38,295 bases of DNA from Planctomycetota bacterium (GTDB lineage Bacteria; Planctomycetota; Planctomycetia; Pirellulales; Pirellulaceae). Location of the stretch: NCBI GenBank assembly GCA_963204965.1, contig CAUJKA010000106.1, forward strand, positions 1-38,295. The letters are read 5' to 3'. Numbering within the stretch: the stretch's first letter is position 1; the number at the start of each line of letters is the position of its first letter. A model generated the notes under the pieces. That model was not told where the DNA came from. It ran no database searches and saw only the letters and a program-made list of their open reading frames with translations. A program made the position numbers and the translations under genes. Positions 35,556 through 38,295 of the stretch are shown piece after piece.

Positions 35556-36782
35556 ATGCTGCGATCAGAAGAAAGCTTGGTGGAATACGACTTTCGTCGA
35601 GGGCAAGTGTTGCCCGATCGATTGACTCGCCCCGCGCATGATCACTATCTTGGCGCGGTCGATTCGTTGCTGGAGCTATATCGAAACAGTATCGGTGTGA
35701 CTCGACAGCATATCCATCAACGCGCCGAACAGATACTCGATCAATTGGGTGATTGCTCCAGTCGTCGCGTGGCTGCCTTTGTAAAGCTGTTAGATGATGT
35801 GAGCAAATACGACTTAGATGCTGGTCGGCAGGCGGCTAAGTTGCGGCAACAGGTCTTTCAAGCCGCTGCGAGCAAGCATCCACTAGTCACTTCAGCTTCC
35901 GGCATCTTTACCTCGGATCATTGGGCCGTCAAGCAAGAGATCGCTCGGCAGTTGAACATGCCTTGGTCGGAGATCGAGCGTAAGCTCTTTGCCGATGTAA
36001 TCGAATTCCACACGCTGAAGTCGTTCGAGGGATATGAAAATGCGGCTGCATTGCTGGCTCGCTATAACGTAGCGCAAGTTCAAGCCTGTTTGTATCGGGC
36101 CACAAAGATGGTGTTGTGGGCTAGCAGTGATCTAAAGACGATTGTTCGAGCTATCAAGCTTTCCCGACTGATGCATTTGATTCGACCGCTTGGTGACGGG
36201 CGATTTCAATTTGTGTTGGGCGGTCCAGCCAGCCAATTGCGGACTACTCGTCGATATGGAGTAGCGATGGCGAAGATGATACCGATGTTGTTGAGCTGTC
36301 GAAGTTGGCGACTGATGGCTACGATTACAACGCGGTCAGGTCGACCCATGCAATTACAACTTTCAAGTGACGACGGATTGCGATCACCTGTTCAACCGGC
36401 CGAAGAGTTCGATTCTGAAATTGAAGCAGAGCTGATTACCAAGTGGAATGACAAGCCGATTCCGGGGTGGACCATCCATCGCGAGTCGGAGCTGTTAGTT
36501 GAACATCAACGAGTTTATCTTCCGGATTTTTTAGTCGAGCATGAATCAGGGAAACGCATCCACATTGAAATTTTAGGCTTCTGGACTCCAGAGTACATTC
36601 AAGCCAAGTTACGAACGCTGGAGATGTTTCAGGACGAACCGATTCTCATCATTGCGTCCAAGAAACTTGCGCAAGACTTGAAGACTCTTCCGGATCAACT
36701 TTCCAAGAACATCATCTGGTACAAGACTCGCCTGCCGATGGACGAAATCGCCATTCGGCTTGAGCAGTTCATCAAGCCGTGA
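35556..36782 (+). CDS. Bax1/DUF790 nuclease, partner of XPB
   Basis: The protein has 408 residues. The middle region is helical (about 70-270). The C-terminal nuclease part carries VYLPDFLVEHESGKRIHIEILGF with D324 (PDF) and E338 (IEILGFWTPEYIQAKL), the conserved DUF790 motif. Archaeal Bax1 binds XPB and cuts DNA at bubbles or flaps opened by it. Gap to the helicase is 6 bp, so the two are translated together. Function is inferred from the family; not seen is any other repair gene nearby. Confidence 0.88.
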   Translation: MLRSEESLVEYDFRRGQVLPDRLTRPAHDHYLGAVDSLLELYRNSIGVTRQHIHQRAEQILDQLGDCSSRRVAAFVKLLDDVSKYDLDAGRQAAKLRQQVFQAAASKHPLVTSASGIFTSDHWAVKQEIARQLNMPWSEIERKLFADVIEFHTLKSFEGYENAAALLARYNVAQVQACLYRATKMVLWASSDLKTIVRAIKLSRLMHLIRPLGDGRFQFVLGGPASQLRTTRRYGVAMAKMIPMLLSCRSWRLMATITTRSGRPMQLQLSSDDGLRSPVQPAEEFDSEIEAELITKWNDKPIPGWTIHRESELLVEHQRVYLPDFLVEHESGKRIHIEILGFWTPEYIQAKLRTLEMFQDEPILIIASKKLAQDLKTLPDQLSKNIIWYKTRLPMDEIAIRLEQFIKP

Positions 36783-36798
36783 ACTGTCTCGCCGACTT

Positions 36799-38295
36799 TC
36801 AATTGACAGTGGCTAGTTCTTCCGTGCTTTGTCGGTTGGCAATGACTTCGTCTTCGATTCGTGCGAATCCGCCCGTTTCGGACTTGTCGGCCATCAACCA
36901 AAATAGGCCAGGACGAATTAGGAACTCAGCAATCGTGGCGGTAATCAATCCGCCAAGAATCACCGTAGCCACGGGGAACAGGATTTCCTTACCAGGCAAG
37001 TGACCACCGATGACCAGCGGCACTAAACCTAGACCCGTGGTTAGCGCGGTCATCAGAACAGGAGCTAAACGATCCAGGCTACCTTTAACAATGATCTCTT
37101 CGCTCAGGCGGCCTTCTTTCATTTGGTCCATATAGATTGATATCAGCAGCAGTCCATTTCTGGCTGCGATTCCACCTAATGAAATGAAGCCCACCATTGC
37201 AGCGACCGAAAACGTTTGTCCAGTCATGTGCAGTGCAATAATCCCGCCAATAAACGCCGCAGGAACTGTTAGCAGTAACTGAAAGACGATGCTCATCGAT
37301 GAGTAGGTCGAATAGAGCACGACGATCACAACGATCAACGCAAAGCCACTCAGCCACATGATTCGCGTATTAGCCTGCTGCCCGGCTTGGAACTGACCTG
37401 CGTAGGTCACAAAGTAACCCTCGGGCAGCTTAACGTTTTTTTCAATCCGCTGAGTGATTTCATCGACCGCGCTCCCCACGTCGCGTCCCATCGTGTTCAC
37501 GCGGATGACAATTCTACGGCGTCCATCTTCACGATTGATCGTATTGGGGCCGGCAGCTTCGTACAGTTGAGCGACGGCGCTCAGCGGGATTTGCAGTCCG
37601 TTTGGTAGCGTCAATGGCAACCGGTGGAGGTTGTCCAGATCTTTGCGCTGAGTCTCTTGAAGTCGCAAGAGTATGTCAAACGTTCGCTGTCCTTCAATCA
37701 GTTGCGAGACTTCAATACCATGGATGGCTGTTTCGACGAAGTGATTGACAAAACGGGCGGTGATTCCGTAATGTGCCAGCATGTCGTGCTTAAGTTGCAC
37801 GCGGTATTGTGATGTCAGTTGCTGCTGTTCGACTACTGGAGGAGCAATGCCGCTGGTGGATTCAATAGCCGACTTGATTTCTTGAGCCTTTTGTCGAAGC
37901 GTTTCCAGGTCGTCGCCATAAAGCTTGATAGCGATTTGAGCCGTGACGCCCGAAAGCATGTGACTGATTAGGTGAGCAATAGGTTGTTCAACTTCTGTTT
38001 CGACTCCAGGTACGTGCTCAACCGCTTCGTGTAATCGTTCGATCAACTGCTCGCGGCTCAGACCACTATCTGGATTCAGCGTCATTACGTATTCGCTGAC
38101 ATTAACACCCATCACGTGTTCGTCTTGCTCGGCTCGTCCGGTTCGGCACGTAAACCAAAGCAGTGGTGCTTTCGGGTCTTGCTCGGACTTAACCAACTTT
38201 TCCAAGTTGCGATCGGCGATGCGGCTTATTTCACGACTTGCATCCAGCGAGGTCCCAGGTGGTGCATAGAGGTTGACTTGCGCCGCCCCTTCATC
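36799..38295 (-). CDS. CzcA/CusA-type heavy-metal RND efflux pump, C-terminal half (5' end outside the window)
   Basis: The open frame reaches the right edge without a start; the visible part is 498 residues. It contains the porter domain (QVNLYAPPGTSLDASREIS, GDDLETLRQKAQEI, PNTINREDGRRRIVIRVN) and the transmembrane bundle (LSGFALIVVIVVLYSTYSSM, GFISLGGIAARNGLLLIS, ALTTGLGLVPLVIGG). These match the HME class of RND pumps for Cu, Ag, Zn, Co or Ni. The metal-selecting residues of TM4 lie outside. The porter segment with EVEQPIAHLISHMLSG fits CzcA. It points away from the right edge, with any cusB/czcB adaptor upstream out of view. Confidence 0.9.
   Translation of the reverse strand, partial: DEGAAQVNLYAPPGTSLDASREISRIADRNLEKLVKSEQDPKAPLLWFTCRTGRAEQDEHVMGVNVSEYVMTLNPDSGLSREQLIERLHEAVEHVPGVETEVEQPIAHLISHMLSGVTAQIAIKLYGDDLETLRQKAQEIKSAIESTSGIAPPVVEQQQLTSQYRVQLKHDMLAHYGITARFVNHFVETAIHGIEVSQLIEGQRTFDILLRLQETQRKDLDNLHRLPLTLPNGLQIPLSAVAQLYEAAGPNTINREDGRRRIVIRVNTMGRDVGSAVDEITQRIEKNVKLPEGYFVTYAGQFQAGQQANTRIMWLSGFALIVVIVVLYSTYSSMSIVFQLLLTVPAAFIGGIIALHMTGQTFSVAAMVGFISLGGIAARNGLLLISIYMDQMKEGRLSEEIIVKGSLDRLAPVLMTALTTGLGLVPLVIGGHLPGKEILFPVATVILGGLITATIAEFLIRPGLFWLMADKSETGGFARIEDEVIANRQSTEELATVN

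Overview
The window looks like part of a planctomycete chromosome, most likely from the order Pirellulales. No rRNA or other marker is present, so this rests on gene content: a short membrane-anchored leucine-rich-repeat protein, a PhoPQ-related PqaA-type protein, FHA-GAF-cyclase architecture, a DUF4912 protein with an H1-like tail, many small secreted proteins rich in Cys, Gln or Ser, and an F-type ATP synthase with an oversized subunit a. Shine-Dalgarno sequences are patchy, and TTG or GTG starts are common. No phage, transposase, tRNA or CRISPR was seen.

Layout. 1-6.5 kb: a PqaA-like fragment, an LRR-type protein, a secreted Cys-repeat protein, a small conserved protein divergent from an FHA-GAF-class III cyclase, and a maltose O-acetyltransferase-type enzyme flanked by 32-nt direct repeats. 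6.6-12.4 kb: an integral membrane protein, then a three-gene set (secreted HlyD-like adaptor; GAF-like plus HlyD membrane protein; PqqD-like plus M50 zinc protease plus HlyD) that looks like a self-contained envelope or peptide-handling system. 12.5-17.3 kb: an IscA/ErpA-type A-type carrier with its own terminator, a structured intergenic repeat, then a tightly packed cluster of cobL, a BshB1-like deacetylase, a RegB-type redox kinase and a RegA-type regulator. 17.8-25 kb: a TIM-barrel sugar isomerase-like gene, a TPR protein translationally close to a Wza-type polysaccharide export protein, and on the other strand a DUF4912 protein followed by LarE.

25.2-33.7 kb is a complete F1Fo ATP synthase operon (atpZ, an atpI-like gene, then B-E-F-H-A-G-D-C). 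34.1-36.8 kb is an XPB-type helicase and Bax1/DUF790 nuclease pair. The window ends in the C-terminal half of a CzcA/CusA-type RND metal exporter on the minus strand.

The least explained items are a hairpin-bearing intergenic element present twice (about 13.0-13.2 kb and 33.8-33.9 kb) with compensatory base changes in its stem, the HlyD/GAF/M50 gene set with no pump of its own, the cyclase with an altered purine-recognition residue, and the subunit a with a soluble N-terminal extension of about 170 residues.
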